The notes under the pieces: model-generated
Seen by the model: the letters and a program-made list of their open reading frames with translations, nothing else
Databases searched by the model: none
Told to the model about the DNA's origin: nothing
In this document: positions 54,234-63,173 of the stretch, piece after piece
How positions within the stretch are numbered: the stretch's first letter is position 1
Layout: the number at the start of each line of letters is the position of its first letter
NCBI RefSeq assembly: GCF_000981585.1
Contig: NZ_LN831776.1
Coordinates: 4,633,187 to 4,697,186, forward strand
DNA length: 64,000 nucleotides
Reading direction: 5' to 3'
Origin: Paenibacillus riograndensis SBR5
GTDB taxonomy: Bacteria; Bacillota; Bacilli; Paenibacillales; Paenibacillaceae
Program-made: the position numbers and the translations under genes

Positions 54234-54277
54234 CAAAAACGGCTTGTCCTCAAGCAGAGGTTAAATAGCCGTTTTGT
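54234..54277 (-). terminator. Hairpin in the rpsO-pnp gap
   Basis: AAAACGGCT and AGCCGTTTTT form a 9-bp stem around a 22-base loop on the minus strand. It lies 84 bp before pnp. It could be a second rpsO terminator or a pnp leader structure. Confidence 0.65.
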
Positions 54278-54324
54278 GCAAATCATATCCACTTGCCGCC
54301 TGCAATAGTTTTCCCTAAATTTTC

Positions 54325-54392
54325 AAAAAGCAACCCGGCTGTCCCGCTGTCGCTTGTAAGAAGGACATACGGTATACAACCAGGCTGCTTTA
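54325..54392 (-). terminator. Terminator of rpsO
   Basis: AAAGCAGCCTGG pairs with CCGGGTTGCTTT through G-U pairs, with an inner GTCC/GGAC stem, followed by TTTTG on the minus strand, 20 bp past the rpsO stop. Confidence 0.7.
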
Positions 54393-54411
54393 GGGTAGTG
54401 ATTATAGAAAA

Positions 54412-54681
54412 TTAGCGACGCAATCCCAGTTTTTCGATCAGGGCGCTGTAACGTCTGATGTCTTTGTTCTTCAAATACGCCAGCAGTTTACGACGTTGTC
54501 CAACCATCTTCAGCAGTCCGCGGCGGGAATGGTGATCCTTCTTGTGCGTACGCAAGTGGTCAGTCAAATTAACGATGTTCTCCGTTAGGATAGCAACTTG
54601 CACCTCAGGGGATCCTGTATCGGATTCATGAGTTTTGTGCTCGTCAATCAATTGATGTTTACGTTCTTGAGTCAATGCCAT
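54412..54681 (-). CDS. rpsO: 30S ribosomal protein S15
   Basis: Complete S15 of 89 residues, the usual length. Conserved 16S rRNA-binding helices are visible ([45 protein letters not shown]). The start is ATG 54681, preceded by GAAGGAGGTG at six bases. It is separated from ribF by 150 bp and from pnp by two hairpins, so it can be expressed alone. Confidence 0.98.
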   Translation of the reverse strand: MALTQERKHQLIDEHKTHESDTGSPEVQVAILTENIVNLTDHLRTHKKDHHSRRGLLKMVGQRRKLLAYLKNKDIRRYSALIEKLGLRR

Positions 54682-54831
54682 CCTGTTCACCTCCTTCAAT
54701 ATAATCGCCAATAGCCTCGTCGCCGTCGGTGAGAACATGCAACCAAGCTAAGGTTATGATGCTGTCATTCCAGCAACGTTAATCAGTATAGCATCTTCGA
54801 AGACAAATGTAAACGGCATGTCCACAGTGAA

Positions 54832-55779
54832 TTAGGATTCTTCTTCCAGCAGGCTTTTGGCAGTGTTGGCATCCTCGCCAATCTGCGCGATCAAGGCATC
54901 AATGGAGCCGAACTTGCGTTCAGGACGGATGAATGAAACCAGCTCGACCTTAAGCTCCTGCCCGTAGATATCTCCTGCAAAATCAAACAGATGCACCTCA
55001 AAGCTGGGCGCTGTTACCCCTTCGTGGAAGGTTGGCTTTACACCAACGTTCATTACCCCGTGCAGAACTTCGTCCTGATAAAAGACTCTGACCGCATATA
55101 CCCCCTTGGCGGGAACAACATACCGGTCTTCGAGCTGCACATTGGCTGTGGGAAAACCTATAGTGCGTCCGCGCTTCTCTCCATGAACTACCGTTCCCCG
55201 CAGATGATAACAGCGCCCGAACCATGTATTCGCCAGGGTAAGATCACCATTCTGGAGACTCTTGCGTATCCCGGAGCTGCTTACCTTCTGTCCATCAATG
55301 AGGAACGGAGGAGCAGTCAGGACATTCATCATCCCATCCCCCAGCTCACGGAGCCGGTCAGGATCACCTGCGCCCATATAGCCGAAATGGAAATCAAAGC
55401 CCACCACGGCAGTTGCAATCTGCAGCGGCAGCAGCATCACAGACACAAAGTCCTCCGGACTTACCCGGGACAACTGCTCGTTGAATTCAATAATATACAA
55501 AATATCGACACCCATGCCGGCAAGAATCTCCTGCTTGTCCTTCGCCGGGGTCAAATATCCGTCATAATCTCCTTTGCCCATGACATCCTTGGGATGCGGA
55601 TGGAAAGTCATGACTGCAGCCGGTACGCCTTCTTTGCGGGCCAGTTCAACAGCGGATGCAATGACACTGGCGTGTCCCCGGTGCAGCCCGTCAAACTGAC
55701 CCAGGGCAGCCACTTGCGGCTGTGCCCACTTCGCCGCGGTCTCCGGCGGTATCGGATAGCTTAAGGTTATGGTTCTCAC
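54832..55779 (-). CDS. ribF: Bifunctional riboflavin kinase / FAD synthetase
   Basis: A 315-residue enzyme making FMN and then FAD. The N-terminal adenylyltransferase domain has GQFDGLHRGHASVI and the C-terminal riboflavin kinase domain GKKRGRTIGFPTANV-like GEKRGRTIGFPTANVQL. The start is GTG 55779, seven bases after AGGTGAG; GTG 55791 overlaps that site. It lies after truB, as in B. subtilis (ribC). Confidence 0.95.
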   Translation of the reverse strand: MRTITLSYPIPPETAAKWAQPQVAALGQFDGLHRGHASVIASAVELARKEGVPAAVMTFHPHPKDVMGKGDYDGYLTPAKDKQEILAGMGVDILYIIEFNEQLSRVSPEDFVSVMLLPLQIATAVVGFDFHFGYMGAGDPDRLRELGDGMMNVLTAPPFLIDGQKVSSSGIRKSLQNGDLTLANTWFGRCYHLRGTVVHGEKRGRTIGFPTANVQLEDRYVVPAKGVYAVRVFYQDEVLHGVMNVGVKPTFHEGVTAPSFEVHLFDFAGDIYGQELKVELVSFIRPERKFGSIDALIAQIGEDANTAKSLLEEES

Positions 55780-55817
55780 GCTGTTTCTCACCTACAATTC
55801 ACTAATGAAATTAATAG

Positions 55818-56732
55818 TCAAGCTTGTGCAAATACTTTTACAGGCGCGATGGCTCCCGTTTCTTCCAGTACATATATCCCCAGGAACCCGCCCTGCTCAT
55901 CATAAAGCCGAAAATGCCCATTGTGCTGTACCTCAGGAGCCACATGACGGAGAGACAGACGCTGCCCCTGGAGCGCTGCTTTTTTCTTCCCGTCCATCAC
56001 TGTATGTCTGGGCAAATGGGAGACCGCCTCGTCCGCCGCAATCAAATGCGCCTCCAGGGTGCCTGCTTCCTTGTATTCAGCGATCTGTTCCAGGGTCAGG
56101 CAATGGCTTGCTGATATCCCCGCAGACATCGTCCGCTCAAGCTTCACCATGACACCGGGAAGTCCAAGCGCCCGGCCGATATCCACGCATAGGGTACGGA
56201 TGTACGTGCCTTTGGAGCACAGCACACGAAACGTAACATCCGGATGATTACCGTTCCAGATCATGCCGGTCATTTCAATCTCATAGATTTCCACTTCACG
56301 GCTCTTCCGCTCAACGGTTTTGCCTTCCCGGGCCAGCTCATAGAGGCGCTTCCCGTCAACCTTGACAGCGGAATACATCGGTGGAACCTGAGAAATCACA
56401 CCCTGAAAAGATTTAAGCACTGCGAGTACTTCGGCTTCCGTAACATGCACCTCATCAACGGTTTCCGTAATCGTTCCGGTTAAATCCTCGGTATCACTGG
56501 ATAAGCCGAGACGCAGCGTGGCTACGTATTCCTTAGGCAGTTCCTGGATGTATTCCACGACACGCGTTGCCCGTCCAAGACAAAGAGGCAGGACACCGGT
56601 CACTTGAGGATCAAGCGTTCCCGTGTGGCCGATCCGCTTCATGCCGAGAATGCGCCGGGCCTTGGCGACAACATCATGTGAAGTGAAGCCAGCAGGCTTA
56701 TAGACAGCCAGCACACCTGTAAGCTCACTCAT
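55818..56732 (-). CDS. truB: tRNA pseudouridine(55) synthase
   Basis: A 304-residue TruB that makes pseudouridine 55 in the T-loop of tRNA. The catalytic Asp lies in HTGTLDPQVTGVLPLCLG; KPAGFTSHDVV and RVLCSKGTYIRTLCVDIG are also conserved. It overlaps nrnA by four bases (ATGA), indicating coupled translation. Confidence 0.96.
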   Translation of the reverse strand: MSELTGVLAVYKPAGFTSHDVVAKARRILGMKRIGHTGTLDPQVTGVLPLCLGRATRVVEYIQELPKEYVATLRLGLSSDTEDLTGTITETVDEVHVTEAEVLAVLKSFQGVISQVPPMYSAVKVDGKRLYELAREGKTVERKSREVEIYEIEMTGMIWNGNHPDVTFRVLCSKGTYIRTLCVDIGRALGLPGVMVKLERTMSAGISASHCLTLEQIAEYKEAGTLEAHLIAADEAVSHLPRHTVMDGKKKAALQGQRLSLRHVAPEVQHNGHFRLYDEQGGFLGIYVLEETGAIAPVKVFAQA

Positions 56733-57706
56733 AAATGACGTCTGACCTCCTGAAGCACCAATGGAATAGCATCTTCCAGTGTCGCATCGATACGCGCACC
56801 TGCAGCCCGGGTATGTCCGCCTCCGCCAAACACTTGCGCCAAAGCGGCAACATCTACTTTACCTGCAGACCGGAAACTCGCCTTTACGGCACGCTCATGA
56901 ATAACCTTGAACAGAATTCCTACCTCCACACCCCGGATGTTGCGCGGATAATTAACGATGCCTTCAAGATCTTCGTTTGCGGCTTCGCAATCCAGCATGT
57001 CCTGAGGTGTTATGGATACCCAGGCTATGTCGCCTTCCGGGGAGAGCTGCAAAGTACTCAGCGCCCGGTTCAGCACCTTGACCTGTCCCAGTGTCATCTC
57101 CTCCAGCAGCGTTTCCGCAAGCATTGGTCCATTGACACCAAGCTCAAGCAGCTCAGATACCGCCGCCATCACTTTAGGGGAAGTATTGCTGTAGCGAAAG
57201 CCTCCGGTATCCGTAAGCAGTCCGGTATAGAGGGCTGTCGCGATGTCAATATCCCATTCGACCTCAAATGTCTTCAGCAGATCGAATAAAATCTCCGCAG
57301 TTGCAGCAGCATCAGGCTTAATCAGATTAACGGAGCCATAACCATTGTTCGTAGGATGATGATCAATATTTACGATGAGGGCATCGGAGGCAAAATGGCG
57401 CTGGGTCAGTCCTACACGCTGAAAATCGGCGCAATCCACACAAATGACACGGCTGTACTCGCGGGCCAGATCCCCTTCTGCCAGATTGGCAATCTCACCG
57501 GCATGCCATAAGTATTCCATCCGCTGCGGGATCGGCCCTTCGTTCAGCATAGTATATTTTTTGCCCAGACATGAGAGAAGCCAGCCCACCGCGAGGGTGG
57601 AGCTGACTGCATCTCCGTCCGGCTGAATATGCGACACTACAAGATAGTCGTCGTGTTCCAGCAGAAACTTACGGGTCTGCTGGAGACTTTGTTCATAGCT
57701 CTGCAT
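56729..57706 (-). CDS. nrnA: Nano-RNase / pAp phosphatase NrnA (DHH family)
   Basis: A 325-residue DHH/DHHA1 phosphoesterase degrading very short RNAs and 3'-phosphoadenosine 5'-phosphate. Motifs: VVSHIQPDGDAVSS, ICVDCAD, NIDHHPTN and the DHHA1 end GGGGHTRAAG. The ATG follows AAAGGAGA. It is located between rbfA and truB; in B. subtilis nrnA lies elsewhere, so this is a Paenibacillus-type arrangement, although other Firmicutes share it. Confidence 0.94.
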   Translation of the reverse strand: MQSYEQSLQQTRKFLLEHDDYLVVSHIQPDGDAVSSTLAVGWLLSCLGKKYTMLNEGPIPQRMEYLWHAGEIANLAEGDLAREYSRVICVDCADFQRVGLTQRHFASDALIVNIDHHPTNNGYGSVNLIKPDAAATAEILFDLLKTFEVEWDIDIATALYTGLLTDTGGFRYSNTSPKVMAAVSELLELGVNGPMLAETLLEEMTLGQVKVLNRALSTLQLSPEGDIAWVSITPQDMLDCEAANEDLEGIVNYPRNIRGVEVGILFKVIHERAVKASFRSAGKVDVAALAQVFGGGGHTRAAGARIDATLEDAIPLVLQEVRRHL

Positions 57707-57727
57707 TCGCCGTCTCCTTTATGATTC

Positions 57728-58081
57728 CTAGCTTTCTTCATTCTTGCCAATTTCGCCAAGCAGCTTCTCGATATGGCTTCCGTAAGCAACGGATTCATCA
57801 ATCTTGAAGATCAGCTCAGGTGTATGGCGCAGGCGGATCGCTTTGCCAAGCTCCGAGCGGAGAAAGCCATTGGCTTTCTCGATCGCCTTTAGGGAACCTG
57901 TGACCTGCTCTTCATCCCCGAAAACGCTCAGGTATACTTTGGCCTGTGACAAATCGTTCGTCACATCTACGCCTGTTACAGTTACAAACCCGATGCGCGG
58001 GTCTTTAAGTCCGCTTTGGATCAGCTGGCTGAGTTCTTTTTTAATCTGCTCGCCAACCCGTCCTGCTCTAATTTTAGACAT
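57728..58081 (-). CDS. rbfA: Ribosome-binding factor A
   Basis: A 117-residue RbfA, needed for 16S maturation and cold growth. It starts [20 protein letters not shown] and contains the KH-like stretch [21 protein letters not shown] and [15 protein letters not shown]. It follows infB by 17 bases. The ylxP gene that lies between infB and rbfA in B. subtilis is absent. Confidence 0.97.
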   Translation of the reverse strand: MSKIRAGRVGEQIKKELSQLIQSGLKDPRIGFVTVTGVDVTNDLSQAKVYLSVFGDEEQVTGSLKAIEKANGFLRSELGKAIRLRHTPELIFKIDESVAYGSHIEKLLGEIGKNEES

Positions 58082-58098
58082 CTATATCACCTCTTCGC

Positions 58099-60729
58099 TT
58101 AGCGCTCAACCGTCTCCATGATAAACGCTTCGATAATGTCGCCTTCGACGACATCATTATAGCGTTCCAAAGTTATGCCACATTCATAACCCTGTGCCAC
58201 TTCTTTGGCATCATCTTTGAAACGTTTCAAGGTGTCGATCTTGCCTTGGAAGACTACAATACCGCTGCGGATCAGGCGCATTTCGGCATTGCGGGTAATT
58301 TTGCCGGAAGTAACCATACAACCTGCAATGGTCCCCACTTTGCTGATTTTGAAGACGTTGCGCACTTCGGCATGGCCGATAATGTTCTCTTTGTAGACGG
58401 GATCAAGCATGCCTTTCATGGCACTTTCAATTTCTTCGATGACATTGTAAATGATGTTGTGCAGACGGACATCCACTTTTTCCTGCTCTGCTGCAGCTTT
58501 GGTCTGGGCATCCGGACGCACATTGAAGCCGATTACGATCGCATTGGAAGCTGCCGCCAGCGTAATGTCGGATTCTGTAATCGCACCCGCACCACTATGG
58601 ATAATCTTCACACGCACGCCTTCAACTTCAATTTTGGCTAAAGAGCCTTTGAGCGCCTCAACCGAACCCTGCACGTCACCTTTGATGATTACGTTCAGGT
58701 CTTTGATCTCGCCTTCCTTGATGTGCTTGAACAGATCATCCAGGGTTACCCGGGTGTTCGTATTCAGCTCAGACTGGCGCTGCGACGTGGAACGTCTGTC
58801 TGCAATCGCACGGGCTTTACGCTCATCTTCAAACGCCATGAACGGATCGCCGGCTTGCGGAACTTCAGTCAGACCGGTAATTTCCACCGGTGTGGAAGGG
58901 CCTGCTTCCTTGATCTTGCGTCCTTTGTCATTCACCATGGCGCGCACACGTCCGAAGCAGTTCCCTGCTACAAAGGCGTCGCCGACTTTCAGCGTACCAT
59001 TCTGCACGAGAATCCGGGCAACCGGTCCACGGTTCTTATCAAGCTCTGCTTCAATGACAGTACCGCGCGCCCGCTTGTCAGGGTTAGCTTTGTACTCATT
59101 CACTTCAGCCACGAGCAGAATCATCTCCAGCAGCTCTTCAAGGTTGATGCGCTGTTTGGCAGACAGGTTGACGAAGATGGTGTCTCCGCCCCACTCTTCC
59201 GGCACCAGCTCATAGTTGGTAAGCTCCTGCTTCACCCGGTCAGGGTCTGCACCCGGCTTGTCGATCTTGTTGACAGCAACAATGATCGGCAGGCCTGCAG
59301 CCTTGGCATGGTTGATTGCTTCTACCGTCTGCGGCATTACACCGTCATCGGCAGCGACTACGATAATGGTCATATCCGTTACCTGGGCACCACGGGCACG
59401 CATCGCGGTAAACGCTTCGTGGCCTGGTGTATCGAGGAACGTGATTTTTTTATGGTTGATTTCGACTTGATAAGCACCGATATGCTGGGTAATCCCGCCA
59501 GCTTCCCCGCCGGTTACATTCGTAGAACGAATGGCATCCAGCAAGGTCGTTTTACCATGGTCAACGTGACCCATGATGGTTACGACCGGCGGACGAGTCT
59601 GCAGATCCTCTTCGGAATCGTTCTCTTCCACCGTCTCGAAGCTGTCTTCATCCACTGGAATCTTCACTTCTACTTCCACTCCGAATTCGCTGGAGAGCAG
59701 CAGAATCGTGTCAATGTCGAGCTCCTGGTTAATTGTAGCCATAACCCCCATGGAAATCAGCTTCTTGATGACTTCAGAAGCATCCTTATGGAGCAGTTTG
59801 GCAGTTTCGCCCACAGTCATGCTGCCGCGGACAATGATTTTCTTAGGCGTGTTGTCGATCTTCTCACGGCGTTCCACCGGCTGATTGTTCCGGCCACGGT
59901 TGTTTTTACCGCCCCGGCCGCGGAAATTGCCGCCTTTGCCGTCTTCAAACCGTTTTTGACCGCTGTTGTTATTCGGTCTGCCTCCGGTTGTGTTCTTCTT
60001 GGGTCCTCTGTCGCCGCCGCGGGAGAAATCACCGCCGCCTTGGCCTTGTGGACGGCTGTCAGCTGTACGTGCTCCGCCTTGACCCTGTGTACGGTCGCCC
60101 GTACGCGGCGCACCGCCGCCTTGGCCTTGCGGGCGGCTGCCCGTAGAGCTGCCTTGCGGACGGCTGCCGTTTGTGCTGCCTTGTGAACGGTTGCCCGCGG
60201 AATTGCCTTGCGGACGGCTGCCGCCTGTGGAATTGCCCTGCGGACGGCCGTTATTGGAGCTGCCTTGCGAACGGCTGCCGTTTGTGCTGCCTTGCGGGCG
60301 GTTGCCGCCTGTGCTGCTGTGCGGACGTGAATTTTGTGTTGAACCTGATGTTGCTCTGCGGGAATCTTGTCCGCTTTGGGGCCTTGGGGACGTCGTCGAT
60401 TGGTTGTTGTTTTGGTTACTGTTCATACCTACCTGCTTTTCCGGTTGATTTTTGTTGGCATTCTGAGCGCTCTGGGGTTCAGCGGTTACCGTTCCGGCAG
60501 ATGCCGGACGGCTGCTGGTTCCGCTATCCCGCTTGGCTGCAGCATTTGACTTGATATCCTTGAAGAACTGTTCCACTTTGCTCACGGAGCCATTCTCCAT
60601 GACACTCATATGATTATTCACAGGGACATTCAAACGCTTCAGAATTGTAATAATTTCTTTACTGCTCATGTTGAGCGATTTCGCGTATTCATACACGCGC
60701 AGCTTATCCTTATTGTCTTCTTTAGTCAA
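58099..60729 (-). CDS. infB: Translation initiation factor IF-2
   Basis: A GTPase of 876 residues that brings initiator tRNA to the 30S subunit. The G domain has [18 protein letters not shown] and NKIDKPGAD. The N-terminal IF2_N segment starts [20 protein letters not shown]. Between about residues 70 and 285 it carries an unusually long low-complexity insert rich in Ser, Gly, Gln, Asn and Arg with repeated SRPQGS/GRPQGN units. The start is TTG 60729, eight bases after GGAGG, overlapping ylxQ; GTG 60738 lies in the ribosome site. Confidence 0.97.
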   Translation of the reverse strand: MTKEDNKDKLRVYEYAKSLNMSSKEIITILKRLNVPVNNHMSVMENGSVSKVEQFFKDIKSNAAAKRDSGTSSRPASAGTVTAEPQSAQNANKNQPEKQVGMNSNQNNNQSTTSPRPQSGQDSRRATSGSTQNSRPHSSTGGNRPQGSTNGSRSQGSSNNGRPQGNSTGGSRPQGNSAGNRSQGSTNGSRPQGSSTGSRPQGQGGGAPRTGDRTQGQGGARTADSRPQGQGGGDFSRGGDRGPKKNTTGGRPNNNSGQKRFEDGKGGNFRGRGGKNNRGRNNQPVERREKIDNTPKKIIVRGSMTVGETAKLLHKDASEVIKKLISMGVMATINQELDIDTILLLSSEFGVEVEVKIPVDEDSFETVEENDSEEDLQTRPPVVTIMGHVDHGKTTLLDAIRSTNVTGGEAGGITQHIGAYQVEINHKKITFLDTPGHEAFTAMRARGAQVTDMTIIVVAADDGVMPQTVEAINHAKAAGLPIIVAVNKIDKPGADPDRVKQELTNYELVPEEWGGDTIFVNLSAKQRINLEELLEMILLVAEVNEYKANPDKRARGTVIEAELDKNRGPVARILVQNGTLKVGDAFVAGNCFGRVRAMVNDKGRKIKEAGPSTPVEITGLTEVPQAGDPFMAFEDERKARAIADRRSTSQRQSELNTNTRVTLDDLFKHIKEGEIKDLNVIIKGDVQGSVEALKGSLAKIEVEGVRVKIIHSGAGAITESDITLAAASNAIVIGFNVRPDAQTKAAAEQEKVDVRLHNIIYNVIEEIESAMKGMLDPVYKENIIGHAEVRNVFKISKVGTIAGCMVTSGKITRNAEMRLIRSGIVVFQGKIDTLKRFKDDAKEVAQGYECGITLERYNDVVEGDIIEAFIMETVER
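60030..60360 (-). repeat. Degenerate repeats encoding RPQG units within infB
   Basis: On the plus strand the motif CTTGCGGACGGCTGCC or close variants recurs many times at irregular spacing, encoding Gly-Ser-Arg-Pro-Gln-Gly units on the minus strand. The reading frame is kept throughout. Confidence 0.8.
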
Positions 60730-61045
60730 TAGCTCCACCTCCGACAGTATCTCCCAGCACTCTGGAGATCATTTCCGCGAATCCTTTATCCGTAACGGCC
60801 AGCACTACGCGCTGGTCTTTACCAATACTTGCACCGAGCTCATCCCGGTGAAATGCGATTACTAGTGGAATATCGTAGGTTCCGCACTTGTCACGGAACT
60901 TTTTCTGAGTATTTTCTGAAGCGTCACCCGCCAGGACGACCAGCCTCGCCTCCGAAGACCGTACCGCTTTCAGCACAGCTTCGTCGCCGGTGACAATCTT
61001 GCCCGCTCGCATGGCAAGCCCTAAATAAGAAAGCGCCTTACTCAT
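60722..61045 (-). CDS. ylxQ: YlxQ, L7Ae-family ribosomal protein
   Basis: A 107-residue L7Ae/L30e-fold RNA-binding protein ([27 protein letters not shown], then [18 protein letters not shown]). Homologues bind kink-turn RNAs; the cellular target is unclear. The start is ATG 61045, overlapping the end of ylxR by eight bases; the frame is open upstream to 61114 without a site. It overlaps infB at its own end, so the genes are tightly coupled. Confidence 0.93.
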   Translation of the reverse strand: MSKALSYLGLAMRAGKIVTGDEAVLKAVRSSEARLVVLAGDASENTQKKFRDKCGTYDIPLVIAFHRDELGASIGKDQRVVLAVTDKGFAEMISRVLGDTVGGGAID

Positions 61046-61346
61046 TGTCCTCACTATCCTTCGCTGCCAGAAACTGCTCCTCCACGGATGCAAAATCCCG
61101 GGCAAGCTGGGCATAAATTTCCGGACTCACTTGACATTTGAGTGCACGGTCAAGCGCCTTGTTCTTTTGTGCCAGCTTAAAACATTCCAGTTTGCCGCAT
61201 ATATAAGCGCCGCGGCCCGACTTTTTGCCTGTCAGGTCAATCAGCACTTCGCCCTCCGGCGTTCTCACCACGCGAATCAGCTCTTTTTTGGGCATCATCT
61301 CCTGGCTGGCAACGCATTTGCGCATCGGCACCTTACGCTGTTTCAT
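61038..61346 (-). CDS. ylxR: YlxR family RNA-binding protein
   Basis: A 102-residue YlxR (RnpM-type) protein. It has the family core RKCVASQEMMPKKELIRVVRTPEG and KKSGRGAYICGKLECF. In B. subtilis YlxR is reported to act on RNase P or transcription. GGGAGG precedes the ATG. It lies between nusA and ylxQ, the conserved order. Confidence 0.94.
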   Translation of the reverse strand: MKQRKVPMRKCVASQEMMPKKELIRVVRTPEGEVLIDLTGKKSGRGAYICGKLECFKLAQKNKALDRALKCQVSPEIYAQLARDFASVEEQFLAAKDSEDNE

Positions 61347-61381
61347 GTCAATCGCCTCCCCTCTAAAATAGAGCAGGTTGA

Positions 61382-62479
61382 TTAGTCAATGGAGACGGAA
61401 TCCTGATGCATTTCATCATTAGAAGTTCTTGGTCTGCCGTATTCCTGCTCTGCCTGGCTTTCGCTCTTGATATCAATTTTCCAGCCGGTCAGCTTGGCGG
61501 CAAGGCGGGCATTCTGCCCTTTAATGCCGATGGCCAGCGACAATTGATAGTCAGGAACAATGACACGGGCCATTTTCTCCGCTTCAAAGACCTGAACCTC
61601 AAGCACCTTGGACGGGCTAAGCGCGTTCGCCACATACTCCTGAACCGTATCGGAATAACGGACAATATCAATTTTCTCGCCGCGAAGCTCAGTGACGATT
61701 GTCTGAACACGCGTGCCTCTAGGGCCTACGCATGAACCGACCGGGTCCACTTCCGGGTTGCGCGAGAAGACGGCAATCTTGGAACGGAATCCGGCTTCAC
61801 GGGCCACGGAACGAATTTCGACGACACCGTCAAAAATTTCCGGAACCTCAAGCTCGAACAGGCGTTTCAAGAGTCCGGGATGACTGCGGGACAGCATGAT
61901 CTGCGGCCCTTTGGTCGTGTTCTCAACCTTGGTGATATAGGCCTTGATACGTTCGCTTTGCTTGAATTTCTCACCCGGCATCAGTTCGCTGAGCGGCAGC
62001 ACTGCTTCGATTTTGCCCAGGTCCACATAGATGTTGCGCATATCCTGACGCTGCACTAGGCCGGTAACAATGTCATCTTCCTTGTCGATAAAAGCATTAT
62101 AGATCAATCCGCGCTCCGCTTCACGAATGCGCTGGGTCACGACTTGCTTGGCCGTCTGAGCGGCAATGCGGCCGAAATCACGCGGCGTTACTTCAAGCTC
62201 GGCGATATCCTCCAGCTGGAAATGCGGGTTGATCTCACGCGCGGACATCAGCGAGATTTCGGTGCGGGCATCCAGCACTTCCTCGACAATCAGCTTGCGG
62301 GCGAACACCTTGATTACGCCTGTGTTGCGGTTCATGTCCACACGCACATTCTGCGCGGCATTGAAGTTGCGTTTATAGCTTGAGATCAGCGCAGCTTCAA
62401 TGGCTTCGAACAACACATCCTTGCTGATGCCCTTCTCTCTTTCCAGTTCATTCATAGCTTCGATAAAATCCATACTCAT
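61382..62479 (-). CDS. nusA: Transcription termination/antitermination factor NusA
   Basis: A 365-residue NusA that binds RNA polymerase and nascent RNA. An N-terminal polymerase-binding domain (DFIEAMNELEREKGISKDVL), an S1 domain (GLVQRQDMRNIYVDLGKIEAVLP), and two KH domains (GSCVGPRGTRVQTIV, LAIGIKGQNARLAAKLTGW) are present. It lacks the C-terminal acidic repeats of E. coli NusA, as usual in Firmicutes. GGGGG precedes the ATG by 12 bases. Confidence 0.97.
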   Translation of the reverse strand: MSMDFIEAMNELEREKGISKDVLFEAIEAALISSYKRNFNAAQNVRVDMNRNTGVIKVFARKLIVEEVLDARTEISLMSAREINPHFQLEDIAELEVTPRDFGRIAAQTAKQVVTQRIREAERGLIYNAFIDKEDDIVTGLVQRQDMRNIYVDLGKIEAVLPLSELMPGEKFKQSERIKAYITKVENTTKGPQIMLSRSHPGLLKRLFELEVPEIFDGVVEIRSVAREAGFRSKIAVFSRNPEVDPVGSCVGPRGTRVQTIVTELRGEKIDIVRYSDTVQEYVANALSPSKVLEVQVFEAEKMARVIVPDYQLSLAIGIKGQNARLAAKLTGWKIDIKSESQAEQEYGRPRTSNDEMHQDSVSID

Positions 62480-62505
62480 GAAATTCCGGTCCCCCTTTCA
62501 AGACG

Positions 62506-62973
62506 TTAAAAAATAATGGCCAATCTCGCACTGGCGACTTTGGCGTACGGTACAACATGTTCTTTTTTGCCCGCGGAGATGAGCAGTTCCTCGTTCTCGA
62601 ACGAAAGCAAACGACCTTCGAATTCCTTGAGTCCTTGAATCGGTTCATATACCGTTACATAGACGTCCTTGCCAACCGCTTTGGCAACATCCGCAGCTTT
62701 TTTGAGCGGACGTTCAGCACCCGGCGAGGAAACCTCAAGGAAATACGCCTCAGGTATAGGATCATTCTCATCCAGCTTCTGGCTGAAATATTCGCTGATG
62801 GTCCCGCAGTCATCAATATCAATGCCGCCTTCTTTGTCCACGAATATGCGCAAAAACCAGTTGGAGCCTTCCTTCACATATTCAACGTCCACCAGTTCGA
62901 AACCATTGTCCTCGAGATAGGGCCCGAGCATCTGCTCTACCGTTTGTTTAATTTTGGATTTGGGTGTGCTCAA
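62506..62973 (-). CDS. rimP: Ribosome maturation factor RimP
   Basis: A 155-residue RimP for 30S maturation. The conserved core is visible: ELVDVEYVKEGSNWFLRIF, DIDDCGTISEYFSQKLD and YFLEVSSPGAERPLK. The start is TTG 62973, nine bases after GGAGG, which gives the normal family length; the frame is open upstream to 63015 without a site. It is the first gene of the nusA-infB operon. Confidence 0.95.
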   Translation of the reverse strand: MSTPKSKIKQTVEQMLGPYLEDNGFELVDVEYVKEGSNWFLRIFVDKEGGIDIDDCGTISEYFSQKLDENDPIPEAYFLEVSSPGAERPLKKAADVAKAVGKDVYVTVYEPIQGLKEFEGRLLSFENEELLISAGKKEHVVPYAKVASARLAIIF

Positions 62974-63018
62974 AAGAAAATAACCTCCACGAACTTGTCT
63001 TTTGCTATATACCAAAGA

Positions 63019-63044
63019 TAAAGAGTGGGTTTCCCCACTCTTTA
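63019..63044 (-). terminator. GNRA-capped hairpin between polC and rimP
   Basis: AAAGAGTGGG, loop GAAA, CCCACTCTTT: a perfect 10-bp stem with a GNRA tetraloop on the minus strand, ending in a short T-run. It probably terminates polC or marks the rimP leader. Confidence 0.75.
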
Positions 63045-63173
63045 CACAACGGACTTATCTCATTATTACCAAAAAAATTATACCATAGTGCATCATCACT
63101 GACAAGTGCCGGCCCTTGACTGCCTCGTTCGGGAGGGCATAAAAAGGGTGTTAAACTCCACTTTGTGGGGCTC

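Noticed and set aside
58723..60186. 487-codon plus-strand frame antisense to infB
   Set aside because: Shadow of infB; part of it is low-complexity reflecting the RPQG repeats.
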